Shown here in pieces: positions 25,344 to 33,184 of a stretch of 64,000 bases of DNA (the first letter of the stretch is position 1; every line of letters starts with the position of its first letter). The stretch lies in NCBI RefSeq assembly GCF_000332195.1, contig NZ_KB235922.1, positions 3,879,322 to 3,943,321 of the forward strand. The letters run 5' to 3'. This DNA is from Pleurocapsa sp. PCC 7319 (lineage in GTDB: Bacteria > Cyanobacteriota > Cyanobacteriia > Cyanobacteriales > Xenococcaceae). Both the position numbers and the translations under genes were made by a program. Under the pieces are notes generated by a model. That model was given only the letters and a program-made list of their open reading frames with translations, did no database searches and was not told the origin of the DNA.

Positions 25344-25358
25344 TAAATTTTAAATTTA
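25344..25358. promoter_or_regulatory. Conserved palindrome in duplicated leader, copy 1
   Basis: TAAATTTTAAATTTA is a perfect odd palindrome 20 bases before the start codon, identical to 26771-26785. It sits between the upstream region and the ACGAGGT ribosome-binding sequence, so it may be an operator or leader element. Confidence 0.4.
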
Positions 25359-25378
25359 CATTAACGAGGTCTAAAACT

Positions 25379-25720
25379 ATGAAGAAATCTACATTAGGAA
25401 TTTTAACTGCAGTTATCGCTCTTACTCCTTTAACTGCTTTGGCTCAAGATTTTCAGGGTTCAACACAAGTAAATAGTAACTCCGCTACTGCTATTGGTAC
25501 GGGTAATGTAGTTATCCAAGAAGGAACTCAAACTAGCGTTCAAGATCAATTTGATTTTGGAGCTTATGGTGTTTCTTCTCCTGACGCGCAAAATTCAGTT
25601 CAGATCAACTCTAACGAAGCTGCGGCGATCGGCGAAGGTAACTTCATCCACCAAGAAGGAATTCAAACTAACGTTCAAAGCCAATTTGATGTGAACCAGT
25701 ATCTTCCCTCCCATTACTAA
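25379..25720 (+). CDS. Secreted two-repeat protein, paralogue 1
   Basis: 113 residues from ATG 25379, preceded by ACGAGGT; a start 30 codons upstream would place the signal peptide inside the protein. Signal peptide MKKSTLGILTAVIALTPLTALAQ, with cleavage expected after ALA. The mature part has two copies of a 37-residue repeat, each with the pattern NSN-A-AIG-GN-Q-QT-VQ-QFD (NSNSATAIGTGNVVIQ and NSNEAAAIGEGNFIHQ), and ends QYLPSHY. The Asn/Gln/Gly rhythm is reminiscent of curlin-like or beta-solenoid repeats, but I cannot assign a family. A nearly identical paralogue is at 26806-27147. Confidence 0.8.
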   Translation: MKKSTLGILTAVIALTPLTALAQDFQGSTQVNSNSATAIGTGNVVIQEGTQTSVQDQFDFGAYGVSSPDAQNSVQINSNEAAAIGEGNFIHQEGIQTNVQSQFDVNQYLPSHY

Positions 25721-25772
25721 AACTGGTAAGAAGCGTCCTTAACAACAACAACAAATCATCAAACTATAATCA

Positions 25773-25803
25773 CAGGGGTAATTTATTTACCTCTGTTTTT
25801 TTG
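25773..25803 (+). terminator. Rho-independent terminator of paralogue 1
   Basis: Stem CAGGGGTAA with TTACCTCTG (one G-T pair), a five-base loop and a following run of T. It lies 53 bases after the stop and matches the terminator at 27200. Confidence 0.85.
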
Positions 25804-25925
25804 TTGGTTTTTAATTATTTAATCAAGCAGCTAAATTTGAAACTTGGCAACTGAATTGAAACTTGTGTACCTTAAAAATCAACTTATGATCAAAAATGGA
25901 GGCGATTAAAGATTGAAGTAAGAAT

Positions 25926-26474
25926 ATGACTTTAACCACCCATAAATGGTCGATAGAAGAATGGCATGATTTGGTTGATTCAGGAGTATTAGCGGGTCAA
26001 AAAGTTGAATTACTAGAGGGAGAAATAGTTGAGATGAGTCCAGAGGGAATTCCTCATCGCAATACTAATCATAAGGTTGTCAAATACTTGAGAAAATTGC
26101 TAGACGGATTGGCTGAAGTCTATGAATCTCACCCGATTACTTTAGATAATTCTGAACCCGAACCTGATATCGCTATTGTTCGTCTACCAGAAAGTATTTA
26201 TGATACTCATCATCCTTATCCAGAGGATATTTACTGGTTGATTGAGGTATCTAACGAAACATTAACCAAAGACTTAGAACAAAAGACTACTACTTATGCT
26301 CGTAATGGTATTTCTGAGTACTGGGTAATTGATTTAAAAAATAACCAACTTCTTGTTCACACTCAACCTGAAGCAAATAATTACTCTCAAATTGTCGAGT
26401 ATAAAGCGGGAACAATTTCACCGCTTGCTTTTCCTCAGATTACCATTGGCTTAGAGCGACTTTTACTATATTGA
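25926..26474 (+). CDS. Uma2 family endonuclease (DUF820)
   Basis: 182 residues, complete for the family. It starts with TTHKWSIEEWHDLVDSGVLAG, then KVELLEGEIVEMSPEG. The metal-site region is EPDIAIVRLP followed by DIYWLIEVSNETLTKDLEQK and ISEYWVIDLKNNQLLVH. These correspond to the D...E-x-K pattern of PD-(D/E)XK nucleases. It lies between the two paralogous secreted proteins, so it was either inside the duplicated block or inserted into it. It is only distantly similar to the Uma2 protein at 148-732. Confidence 0.87.
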   Translation: MTLTTHKWSIEEWHDLVDSGVLAGQKVELLEGEIVEMSPEGIPHRNTNHKVVKYLRKLLDGLAEVYESHPITLDNSEPEPDIAIVRLPESIYDTHHPYPEDIYWLIEVSNETLTKDLEQKTTTYARNGISEYWVIDLKNNQLLVHTQPEANNYSQIVEYKAGTISPLAFPQITIGLERLLLY

Positions 26475-26805
26475 ACCATCGCGATCGCTTTCCAAACACT
26501 GGCAACGCCAATTAACCGGAGACGGAAGTAGCTCTAATCGCCCCTAAGATGAAGACGATTTTTTCGAGATAGCTTGAGCAAAAATAGTGATCGCTTTCTT
26601 TAAAAATGCTGATAATTCTGAATTGGCCAAAATTCTCTCTACATTTAAACCTCTTCCTGCGATCGCTAAAGTAGTATTCGCAGGTTCAATGATTTGAAAA
26701 ATAAATTTCGACAATTTGCATAAAATAATTAGACCATTCGTAACTAGTAAATGTAAGCAAAACACATACTTAAATTTTAAATTTACATTAACGAGGTCTA
26801 AAACT
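26475..26805. other. Spacer with a possible gene remnant and duplicated leader
   Basis: From 26697 it repeats the leader found at 25270. The stretch from about 26570 also matches the sequence around 25237 (TGAGCAAAAA...GATCGCTTT), with about 100 bases more than the first copy. On the minus strand, 26544-26700 reads openly (NVERILANSELSAFLKKAIT) and may be the 3' end of a lost gene, cut by the duplication. Confidence 0.45.
26771..26785. promoter_or_regulatory. Conserved palindrome in duplicated leader, copy 2
   Basis: Identical to 25344-25358 and at the same distance from the start codon. The whole leader from the palindrome to the ATG is unchanged between the copies. Confidence 0.4.
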
Positions 26806-27147
26806 ATGAAAAAATCTACATTAGGAATTTTAACTGCGGTGATCGCTTTTGCTCCTTTAACTGCTTTAGCTGAAGATTTTCAAGGTTCAACACAAATTAA
26901 TAGTAACTCCGCTGCTGCCGTTGGCACCGGTAACGTGATTATTCAAGACTCAACTCAAACTAGCGTTCAAGATCAATTTGATTTCGGAGCTTATGGTATT
27001 TCTTCTCCTGACGCTCAAAATTCAGTTCAGATCAACTCTAATGAAGCTGCGGCGATCGGTGAAGGTAACTTCATCCACCAAGAAGGGACTCAAACTAACG
27101 TTCAAAGCCAATTTGATGTGAATCAATATCTTCCCTCCCATTACTAA
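26806..27147 (+). CDS. Secreted two-repeat protein, paralogue 2
   Basis: 113 residues from ATG 26806, same ribosome-binding site and signal peptide as its paralogue at 25379. About a dozen residues differ, mostly conservative (for example ALAE for ALAQ at the cleavage site, and IQDSTQT for IQEGTQT). Both 37-residue repeats and the end QYLPSHY are kept. The low divergence, including in the leader and terminator, points to recent duplication or gene conversion. It would be exported to the periplasm or beyond; the role is unknown. Confidence 0.8.
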   Translation: MKKSTLGILTAVIAFAPLTALAEDFQGSTQINSNSAAAVGTGNVIIQDSTQTSVQDQFDFGAYGISSPDAQNSVQINSNEAAAIGEGNFIHQEGTQTNVQSQFDVNQYLPSHY

Positions 27148-27199
27148 AACTGGCAAAAAGCGTCCTTAATAACAACTAAAAATCATCAAATTAGAACCG

Positions 27200-27228
27200 C
27201 AGAGGTAAATTAATTACCTCTGTTTTTT
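27200..27228 (+). terminator. Rho-independent terminator of paralogue 2
   Basis: Perfect 9-bp stem CAGAGGTAA with TTACCTCTG, a five-base loop, then six T. It lies 53 bases after the stop, the same spacing as for paralogue 1. Confidence 0.9.
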
Positions 27229-27343
27229 GCTATTGACTTGTCGTTGTTAGCTCTGAGCTATTAGCTATTATTTAACTCAACAGCAGAATCACAAAATAAT
27301 TGAGATAATCTAATGTACTATTTAAAAATCTCTAATAAATTTT

Positions 27344-27583
27344 ATGGATGCTTTTACCCTAATTCCTCCAGAATGGACTAAATCAGCAGTTCATGCCGTT
27401 GATTTCTGCTGTCCTAATTGCAAGGAAAGACCTACAAAAGCCAAAAATGTCTGGCTCAATCGTCGTGCGCCTGTTAGCATGGGCGATCGCCGTAAGTGGC
27501 AAGAGTTTTATCTATGTGAGTGTAATACTGCTTGGTGGGGGTGGAGTGACGATCGCCCGCCATCGGAATTAGGCAAGAGATAA
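27344..27583 (+). CDS. Small Cys-rich protein, probably conserved in cyanobacteria
   Basis: A 79-residue protein with four Cys in two groups: FCCPNCKERP (residues about 22-31) and LCECNTAWWGW (about 57-67). This suggests a zinc site. Trp-rich motifs and a conserved-looking centre (NVWLNRRAPVSMGDRRKWQEFY) argue for a real gene. I think similar proteins occur in cyanobacteria without assigned function. It is 70 bases upstream of accC on the same strand and may be co-transcribed with it. Confidence 0.65.
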   Translation: MDAFTLIPPEWTKSAVHAVDFCCPNCKERPTKAKNVWLNRRAPVSMGDRRKWQEFYLCECNTAWWGWSDDRPPSELGKR

Positions 27584-27652
27584 TTCGCATCTCTTTTTTA
27601 GTACCATAAAAAGCTCTATTCTTAAACATGACTCTAATAATCAACTCAAAGA

Positions 27653-28999
27653 ATGCAGTTTGACAAAATTCTGATCGCTAATCGAGGGGAAATTGCTCTA
27701 CGCATTTTACACACCTGTGCTGAAATGGGCATTGCCACGGTAGCTGTACACTCTACTATTGATCGCCAAGCTCTCCACGTTCAGTTGGCGGACGAAAGTG
27801 TATGTATCGGTCCCCCTCCCTCGGGAAAAAGCTATTTAAATATTCCCAATATTATCGCCGCAGCTTTAACTCGTAACGCTACTGCTATTCATCCTGGATA
27901 TGGCTTTCTGGCAGAGAATGCCCGATTTGTGGAAATCTGTAATGACCATCAACTAACTTTTATTGGTCCTTCTAAAGAGGCAATGTTGGCGATGGGCGAT
28001 AAATCCACTGCTAAAAAAACTATGCAACAAGCTGGGGTACCGACTGTGCCTGGCAGTAATGGCTTGTTAAGAGACGAAGAGGAAGCTAAAGCTATTGCGG
28101 ATAAAATTGGCTATCCTGTGATGATTAAAGCTACTGCTGGTGGAGGTGGTAGAGGGATGCGACTAGTACGAGATGAATCGGATTTGATCAGAATGTTCCA
28201 AGCTGCCCAAGGAGAGGCAGAAGCAGCATTTGGCAATGGCGGAGTATATCTAGAGAAGTTTGTTGAATGTCCTCGTCATATCGAGTTTCAAATTATCGCC
28301 GATAGCCACGGTAATGTAATTCATTTGGGAGAAAGAGATTGCTCCATTCAGCGTCGTCACCAGAAATTGCTAGAAGAAGCACCTAGCGCAGTATTAAGTC
28401 CAGAACTACGCTTAAAAATGGGAAATGCAGCGGTTAGAGCAGCTAAATCAATTAATTATGTTGGTGCTGGAACAGTAGAATTTCTGTTGGATAAATCGGG
28501 AGATTTCTATTTTATGGAAATGAATACCCGTATTCAGGTAGAACATCCTGTAACTGAAGTAGTTACAGGAACTGATCTAATTGCCGAACAGATCCGTGTT
28601 GCTCAAGGGGAAAAACTTAGTCTGACTCAAGATCAAGTCCAGTTAAAAGGTCATGCGATCGAATGTCGGATTAATGCGGAAGATCCTAAGCATAATTTCC
28701 GACCCCATCCAGGGCGCATCAGTGCTTATTTGCCCCCTGGAGGACCAGGAGTCAGGATGGATTCCCATGTCTATACAGATTACGAAATTCCGCCCTATTA
28801 TGATTCTCTGATTGGCAAGTTAATTGTTTGGGGAGAAAATCGCGATCTGGCAATTAAACGCATGAAACGAGCATTGCGGGAATGTGCCATTACTGGAGTC
28901 CCTACCACCATTGAGTTTCATCAGAAAATTTTAGAAACACCTGCCTTCCTCAAAGGAGAAATATACACTAACTTTATTGCCGAACACCTGAGCGACTAA
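27653..28999 (+). CDS. accC: Acetyl-CoA carboxylase, biotin carboxylase subunit
   Basis: 448 residues, the standard length. It carboxylates the biotin of AccB using ATP and bicarbonate in the first step of fatty-acid synthesis. It begins [19 protein letters not shown] (N domain). The ATP-grasp domain has the glycine-rich loop [12 protein letters not shown] near residue 160, [16 protein letters not shown] and [14 protein letters not shown], which carries the catalytic Glu, Asn and Arg. The C-terminal domain follows from about 330. The partner genes accA, accB and accD are not nearby, as is usual in cyanobacteria. Confidence 0.96.
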   Translation: MQFDKILIANRGEIALRILHTCAEMGIATVAVHSTIDRQALHVQLADESVCIGPPPSGKSYLNIPNIIAAALTRNATAIHPGYGFLAENARFVEICNDHQLTFIGPSKEAMLAMGDKSTAKKTMQQAGVPTVPGSNGLLRDEEEAKAIADKIGYPVMIKATAGGGGRGMRLVRDESDLIRMFQAAQGEAEAAFGNGGVYLEKFVECPRHIEFQIIADSHGNVIHLGERDCSIQRRHQKLLEEAPSAVLSPELRLKMGNAAVRAAKSINYVGAGTVEFLLDKSGDFYFMEMNTRIQVEHPVTEVVTGTDLIAEQIRVAQGEKLSLTQDQVQLKGHAIECRINAEDPKHNFRPHPGRISAYLPPGGPGVRMDSHVYTDYEIPPYYDSLIGKLIVWGENRDLAIKRMKRALRECAITGVPTTIEFHQKILETPAFLKGEIYTNFIAEHLSD

Positions 29000-29020
29000 A
29001 TTACTTTTTTATTTTTTGGG

Positions 29021-29311
29021 TTAATGACTCAGAGCCATTGTAATTAATCCTTGTTGACCGACTAAAATTTCTCGGATGAGAGTGCAAATTCCCACCCAAA
29101 TGATAGGGGTAATATCTACGCCTCCAATGGGAGAAACAATTTTGCGTAAGGGTTTGAGAAAAGGTTCGGTAGGAAACACAACTAAACTGAATGGTAAACG
29201 GGTCAGCTCGGCTTGGGGATACCAGGTGAGAACAATCCTAAAAATAAATAAAATTGTCATCAACCCCAATAACAGGCTGATGCTCAAAGCTCCGAAACTT
29301 GATAAATTCAT
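29021..29311 (-). CDS. YggT family membrane protein
   Basis: A 96-residue YggT/Ycf19-type protein: a helix at about residues 10-30 (ISLLLGLMTILFIFRIVLTW), then YPQAELTRLPFSLVVFPTEPFLKPLRKIVSPIGGVDITP, the family's conserved loop, then a second helix. In plastids and cyanobacteria this family has been linked to thylakoid or nucleoid organisation; the exact role is open. It is convergent with accC, with 21 bases between the stops. Confidence 0.9.
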   Translation of the reverse strand: MNLSSFGALSISLLLGLMTILFIFRIVLTWYPQAELTRLPFSLVVFPTEPFLKPLRKIVSPIGGVDITPIIWVGICTLIREILVGQQGLITMALSH

Positions 29312-29610
29312 AATCTTGATGAGATTAGACGTACGGCAAAAACAAATATTACAGAATGTAAATATCTGTTATGTATTGTACTGTTATTTCGTGTGTTAAA
29401 AGCTTTTAGACTCGAAACAAGAATCAGCGCTTCTGCTTTCTGCCTCTTAATCTCCTATTCCTTTTGAACATCATCCTATTACAATAGATCTTAAGTTTCC
29501 TCTCGGAACGATGTTGTAATTAACTTTAGTTTTGGTTAAAAAACTTTTAGAATTACAAAACAACGTAAATTATTACAGTTAAGACAAAAATATAGTCAGG
29601 ATAAAAAATT
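29312..29610. other. Divergent promoter region of YggT and psbX
   Basis: A 299-base spacer with no gene. It must hold the minus-strand promoter of the YggT gene and the plus-strand promoter of psbX. I see AT-rich TACAAT-like words (29478) but no pair of boxes with convincing spacing. Confidence 0.4.
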
Positions 29611-29730
29611 ATGACTCCTTCATTGACCAATTTTCTTTTAAGTTTGCTAGCGGGTGCATTGATTGTGGTTATTCCAGCAACTATTGCATTGATTGTTCTC
29701 AGTCAGAGTGACAAAATTCAACGTGGGTAA
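29611..29730 (+). CDS. psbX: Photosystem II reaction centre protein X
   Basis: A 39-residue single-helix protein: MTPSLTNFLLSLLAGALIVV, then IPATIALIVLSQSDKIQRG. The start, the hydrophobic span, and the SQ-DKIQR tail agree with cyanobacterial PsbX, a low-mass photosystem II subunit near cytochrome b559 and the QB site. Frame and length are exact, and the gene is followed by a hairpin. It is followed downstream by the Ycf66 gene on the same strand. Confidence 0.93.
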   Translation: MTPSLTNFLLSLLAGALIVVIPATIALIVLSQSDKIQRG

Positions 29731-29769
29731 CTGCGACATTCTATTCTGCAATAAATAATTTATATTTTT

Positions 29770-29826
29770 GGCGGCGGAATCTTCTCCAACCTAGAGAAGA
29801 GGTAATAATACCTGTGTTCCGTCGCT
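29770..29826 (+). terminator. Hairpin downstream of psbX
   Basis: GCGGCGGAA pairs with TTCCGTCGC (one G-T pair) around an imperfect inner stem. It is placed 40 bases after psbX. No long T run follows, so the strength is uncertain. Confidence 0.5.
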
Positions 29827-29999
29827 GTATTTAAGCTTAATTAAGTAAGTAATATAAGCGATATTCTCCCAACGGTACACAATCGAGAAAACAGTAGAGA
29901 TAATAGTAATTGAGTAATTTAAAGAGATCTATTTAGTTCTAGTTAAAGTAAAGATAGACATCAGTTAAGATCTTATAGAGCCATATTAGGAGAATAGTA

Positions 30000-31130
30000 A
30001 TGGTCAATTTTGGGCTGAATGCAGCCGCTATCTTAGGTTTATTCTTAGCAGTAGCAGGAGCGGGACTATTTTTCCTGCGCTCAGTTCGTCCAGAGTTGGC
30101 AAGGGATTATGATATCTTTTTTGCTGCCGTAGGTTTGCTCTGTGGGATTATTTTGCTATTTAACGGCTGGAGACTAGATCCTATTTTGCAATTTGGTCAA
30201 TTTCTCCTTACGGGAACGGCGGTTTTCTTTGCCTTTGATAGTATTAGGATGCGGAGCGTTGCTACGGAGCAAGCTAGACGTAATACCCCGATTGTCGATC
30301 GCGATCGCCCTGTAAGTCGTACTAGAGTCTACACTGAAGCGGAACTAGATAAATTTGATACCTACGACAATTATGAAGGTAAGCCTAATTATAATAGCCC
30401 CAGGCTAAGAGGCTATGACGATCCTCAACCTCGACCTTCTCGTCGTTCTGCAGAAAGAAGAAGACCATCTCCTACTCCTGATATAAGAGATGAACCTCGA
30501 CGCGATCGAAGTCGTCCCCGTCCTGAACCGAGAGATTATACAACTCGTGACAGCGAAGCAGATCGCTATGGCTATGCAGATAGAGATAGCCGTCCACCTG
30601 CTCGTCCTCGCCCCAGTTCCACTGCACCGACTAATGGTTACGATGATTGGAATGCTGGTGATGAATGGGATGATAGTCCTCGTCCATCTTCCCGCCCTCG
30701 TCCTCGCCCTCGATCGACTAGAGAAAATCTTGAAGATCGCTATTCTGAGCCTACGCCTCCCCCTACTTCCCGGCGGAGACCAAACCCTGTTGATTTAGGC
30801 AGAAGCTACGATGATGCCGAAGATGACTATGGTTCCAACAGTACCAGCAGAAATTATGATTCTGATTTAGGTCGTGATTACAATATTGACTTGGGCAAAA
30901 GCTACGAAGACAAAGATGAATCTATACCTGGAGACTACGTAGTTGATTATCAGCCCTTAGAAGATTCTGAAACCGACTATTCAGATGATTATGATGATTA
31001 TGATGATCCTGTTCAGGATAGTTATGATGATTACGATAATTCTGATGGCAGTAATTCCAACGATGATTATGACGATTACCGAGAGCCACCAGAACGTCGT
31101 AAGCCCATCAATTTTAATGATTACGATTAA
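30000..31130 (+). CDS. Ycf66 family protein with long acidic, low-complexity tail
   Basis: 376 residues. The N-terminal 85 residues are the Ycf66 domain with three membrane segments (NAAAILGLFLAVAGAGLFFL; DIFFAAVGLLCGIILLF; QFGQFLLTGTAVFFAF). The remaining 290 are hydrophilic: first Arg/Pro-rich (RPRPEPRDYTTRDS), then Asp/Tyr-rich with DDYDDYDD runs. Ycf66 occurs in cyanobacteria and some plastids; its function is not established. The charged tail is probably disordered and cytosolic. An AGGAG ribosome-binding site precedes ATG 30000. Confidence 0.9.
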   Translation: MVNFGLNAAAILGLFLAVAGAGLFFLRSVRPELARDYDIFFAAVGLLCGIILLFNGWRLDPILQFGQFLLTGTAVFFAFDSIRMRSVATEQARRNTPIVDRDRPVSRTRVYTEAELDKFDTYDNYEGKPNYNSPRLRGYDDPQPRPSRRSAERRRPSPTPDIRDEPRRDRSRPRPEPRDYTTRDSEADRYGYADRDSRPPARPRPSSTAPTNGYDDWNAGDEWDDSPRPSSRPRPRPRSTRENLEDRYSEPTPPPTSRRRPNPVDLGRSYDDAEDDYGSNSTSRNYDSDLGRDYNIDLGKSYEDKDESIPGDYVVDYQPLEDSETDYSDDYDDYDDPVQDSYDDYDNSDGSNSNDDYDDYREPPERRKPINFNDYD

Positions 31131-31307
31131 ATATTTGTCATCGTATTTACAGGACTAAAATTCATTTTTGGCAGTAACTAATAAATATGTAAGTAAACCA
31201 CATTTTAAGTAGTGTTTCTGAAATTCCTAAAAAAACCTAATAAAACATAGTTAAGCCATAACTTTGCTGTAAACCTAACATTACAGGCAGAATTTTGGGA
31301 TTTTTTT

Positions 31308-32807
31308 ATGACCGACACAAAATATATTCTCTCTCTAGATTTAGGCACTACAGGAAATCGAGCAATCTTGTTTGATCAGCAAGGGGATATAGTCGGTCAA
31401 GCTTATAAAGAGTTAACTCAATATTACCCGCAACCAGGATGGCTAGAACACAATGCCACGGAAATCTGGCAGGATGTCAGCAACTGTATGCAACAGGTAA
31501 TTGCCGACAATCAGGCAAATGCAACAGAAATTGCGGCGATTGGTTTAACTGTTCAAAGGGAGACTTGTTTACTTTGGGATAAAACTACTGGTAAACCTCT
31601 CCACAAAGCAATTGTCTGGCAGGATCGTCGCACTGCTGCTATGTGCGATCGCCTTAGAGCCGAAGGTAAAGCCGAGGTAATCCAACAAAAAACAGGTTTA
31701 GTCTTAGATGCTTATTTTTCCGCCACTAAACTAGCTTGGCTGATTGATTGGGTGAAGCAAAATCAACCAGATACTAACTGGGATAACGTAATGGCTGGGA
31801 CAGTTGATACCTGGGCATTATGGAATTTAACTGGCAGAAAGGTTCATGCTACTGATGTGAGCAACGCGAGCCGTACCATGTTAATGAACCTTGATACGGG
31901 AGAATGGGACGAATCTTTACTAGACCTATTCCAAATTCCTCGTCAAATTATGCCCGAAATCAAACCCAGTATGGGAGTATTTGGCACCAGCGATCGCGAT
32001 TTATTAGGAACAGAAATTCCCATTGCCGCTATTTTCGGCGATCAACAGGCAGCTTTATTTGCTCATGGTTGCGATCGCCCTGGATTACTTAAGTGTACTT
32101 ACGGTACGGGATGTTTCTTAGTAGCTCAAACAGGTACTACTGTAACTCGTTCCAATAATCAACTTCTTTCAACGGTAGCATGGAGTACTCAAGATCAAAC
32201 AAACTATGCTTTAGAGGGAGCAATTTTTACTACAGGGGCAGCGATTCAATGGCTCAGGGATGGGCTGAAGTTGATTGCTAAAGCTGCGGAAACCGAATCT
32301 TTGTGTAACCAGGTAGATAGTACTAACGGAGTTTATTTTGTTCCTGCTCTCAGTGGCTTAGGCGCGCCACACTGGGATATGAAAGCTCGTGGTGCTTTTT
32401 TAGGCATTACTGGTGGTGTGCAACGGGAACATATGGTTCGAGCAGTCTTAGAAGCGATCGCCTATCAGGTTAAAGAGGTGATTGATGCAGCTAACAAAGA
32501 TAGTACCCAGCCCATTTCTCTGCTTAAAGTCGATGGTGGCGCAGCTCAAAACAACTTTTTAATGCAGTTTCAAGCCGATGCTCTGGGAATACCCTTAGAA
32601 CGTCCTGTAGTACTTGATGCTACAGCTCAGGGAGCAGCCTTTGGTGCCGGTTTGGCCGTTGGTTTTTGGGATGATTATCAGAAGTTAGCTAGCGATCGCC
32701 CAGTAGATCGAGTATTTGAGCCAGGAGCAGGACAATCCCAAGCCCAAGAAAATTTCGCTATGTGGTCAAAAGCAGTAACCAGAGCTAAAAATTGGATAGA
32801 AGAGTAA
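31308..32807 (+). CDS. glpK: Glycerol kinase
   Basis: A 499-residue FGGY-family kinase making glycerol-3-phosphate from glycerol and ATP. Visible are the phosphate-1 loop LDLGTTGNRAILFD near the N-terminus, the PGWLEHNATEIW block, AIVWQDRRT, LSGLGAPHWDMKARG (residues about 346-360) and the adenosine-motif region KVDGGAAQNNFLMQFQAD. Length is standard. No glycerol facilitator or glycerol-3-phosphate dehydrogenase gene is adjacent. A long heptamer array follows its stop at once. Confidence 0.95.
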   Translation: MTDTKYILSLDLGTTGNRAILFDQQGDIVGQAYKELTQYYPQPGWLEHNATEIWQDVSNCMQQVIADNQANATEIAAIGLTVQRETCLLWDKTTGKPLHKAIVWQDRRTAAMCDRLRAEGKAEVIQQKTGLVLDAYFSATKLAWLIDWVKQNQPDTNWDNVMAGTVDTWALWNLTGRKVHATDVSNASRTMLMNLDTGEWDESLLDLFQIPRQIMPEIKPSMGVFGTSDRDLLGTEIPIAAIFGDQQAALFAHGCDRPGLLKCTYGTGCFLVAQTGTTVTRSNNQLLSTVAWSTQDQTNYALEGAIFTTGAAIQWLRDGLKLIAKAAETESLCNQVDSTNGVYFVPALSGLGAPHWDMKARGAFLGITGGVQREHMVRAVLEAIAYQVKEVIDAANKDSTQPISLLKVDGGAAQNNFLMQFQADALGIPLERPVVLDATAQGAAFGAGLAVGFWDDYQKLASDRPVDRVFEPGAGQSQAQENFAMWSKAVTRAKNWIEE

Positions 32808-32817
32808 ACTCTACGTG

Positions 32818-32969
32818 AATTCGGAGTTCGGAGTTCGGAGTTCGGAGTTCGGAATTCGGAGTTCGGAGTTCGGAATTCGGAGTTCGGAGTTCGGAATTCG
32901 GAGTTCGGAGTTCGGAGTTCGGAGTTCGGAGTTCGGAGTTCGGAGTTCGGAGTTCGGAGTTCGGAGTTC
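32818..32969. repeat. Heptamer tandem array (TTCGGAG)n, about 21 copies
   Basis: An unbroken period-7 array, with GAATTCGG variants near 32851, 32872 and 32893. It starts 10 bases after the glpK stop. Its reverse complement (CTCCGAA) appears as a shorter array at 33149-33181. Confidence 0.95.
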
Positions 32970-33148
32970 AGAATAAACTAGCCTGAAAGTAAGGCTTACT
33001 AAAACGTGAGGTCGTTATGATTTTGCAACTTTCTAATTTCTAGATCTTTAGAGTCCTGATTGTTTCGTTCAGAAAAACATAACTCCTAACTTACGTTGGC
33101 AAGCTAGTTCGTTGCGAGGGTCTCCCCTATGAGCAACTTTTGTAAGCA

Positions 33149-33181
33149 AACTCCGAACTCCGAACTTCAAACTCCGAACTC
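33149..33181. repeat. Heptamer array in inverted orientation (AACTCCG)n
   Basis: About four and a half copies of AACTCCG, the reverse complement of the unit at 32818-32969, ending three bases before the M16 stop codon. The two arrays could pair as a long stem around a 180-base loop. Confidence 0.85.
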
Positions 33182-33184
33182 ATC

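Larger units (their letters stand above)
24918..25378. other. Repeat-rich spacer before the first secreted repeat protein
   Basis: Holds a palindromic REP-like block at 25026-25077 (CCCCCAA-AC-TTGGGGG, then AAATTCCCCC paired with GGGGGATTT), a heptamer array at 25186-25218, a HIP1 site, and, from about 25270, the leader that is duplicated at 26697. No gene is visible. Confidence 0.6.

Noticed and set aside
26544-26765. A complete minus-strand gene of 73 codons
   Set aside because: Its first 23 codons lie in the duplicated leader of the secreted protein and read as non-coding. At most the last 50 codons are a gene remnant, so no CDS is called.
32818-33181. CRISPR array
   Set aside because: The repeats are contiguous 7-base units with no spacers, and no cas genes are in the window.
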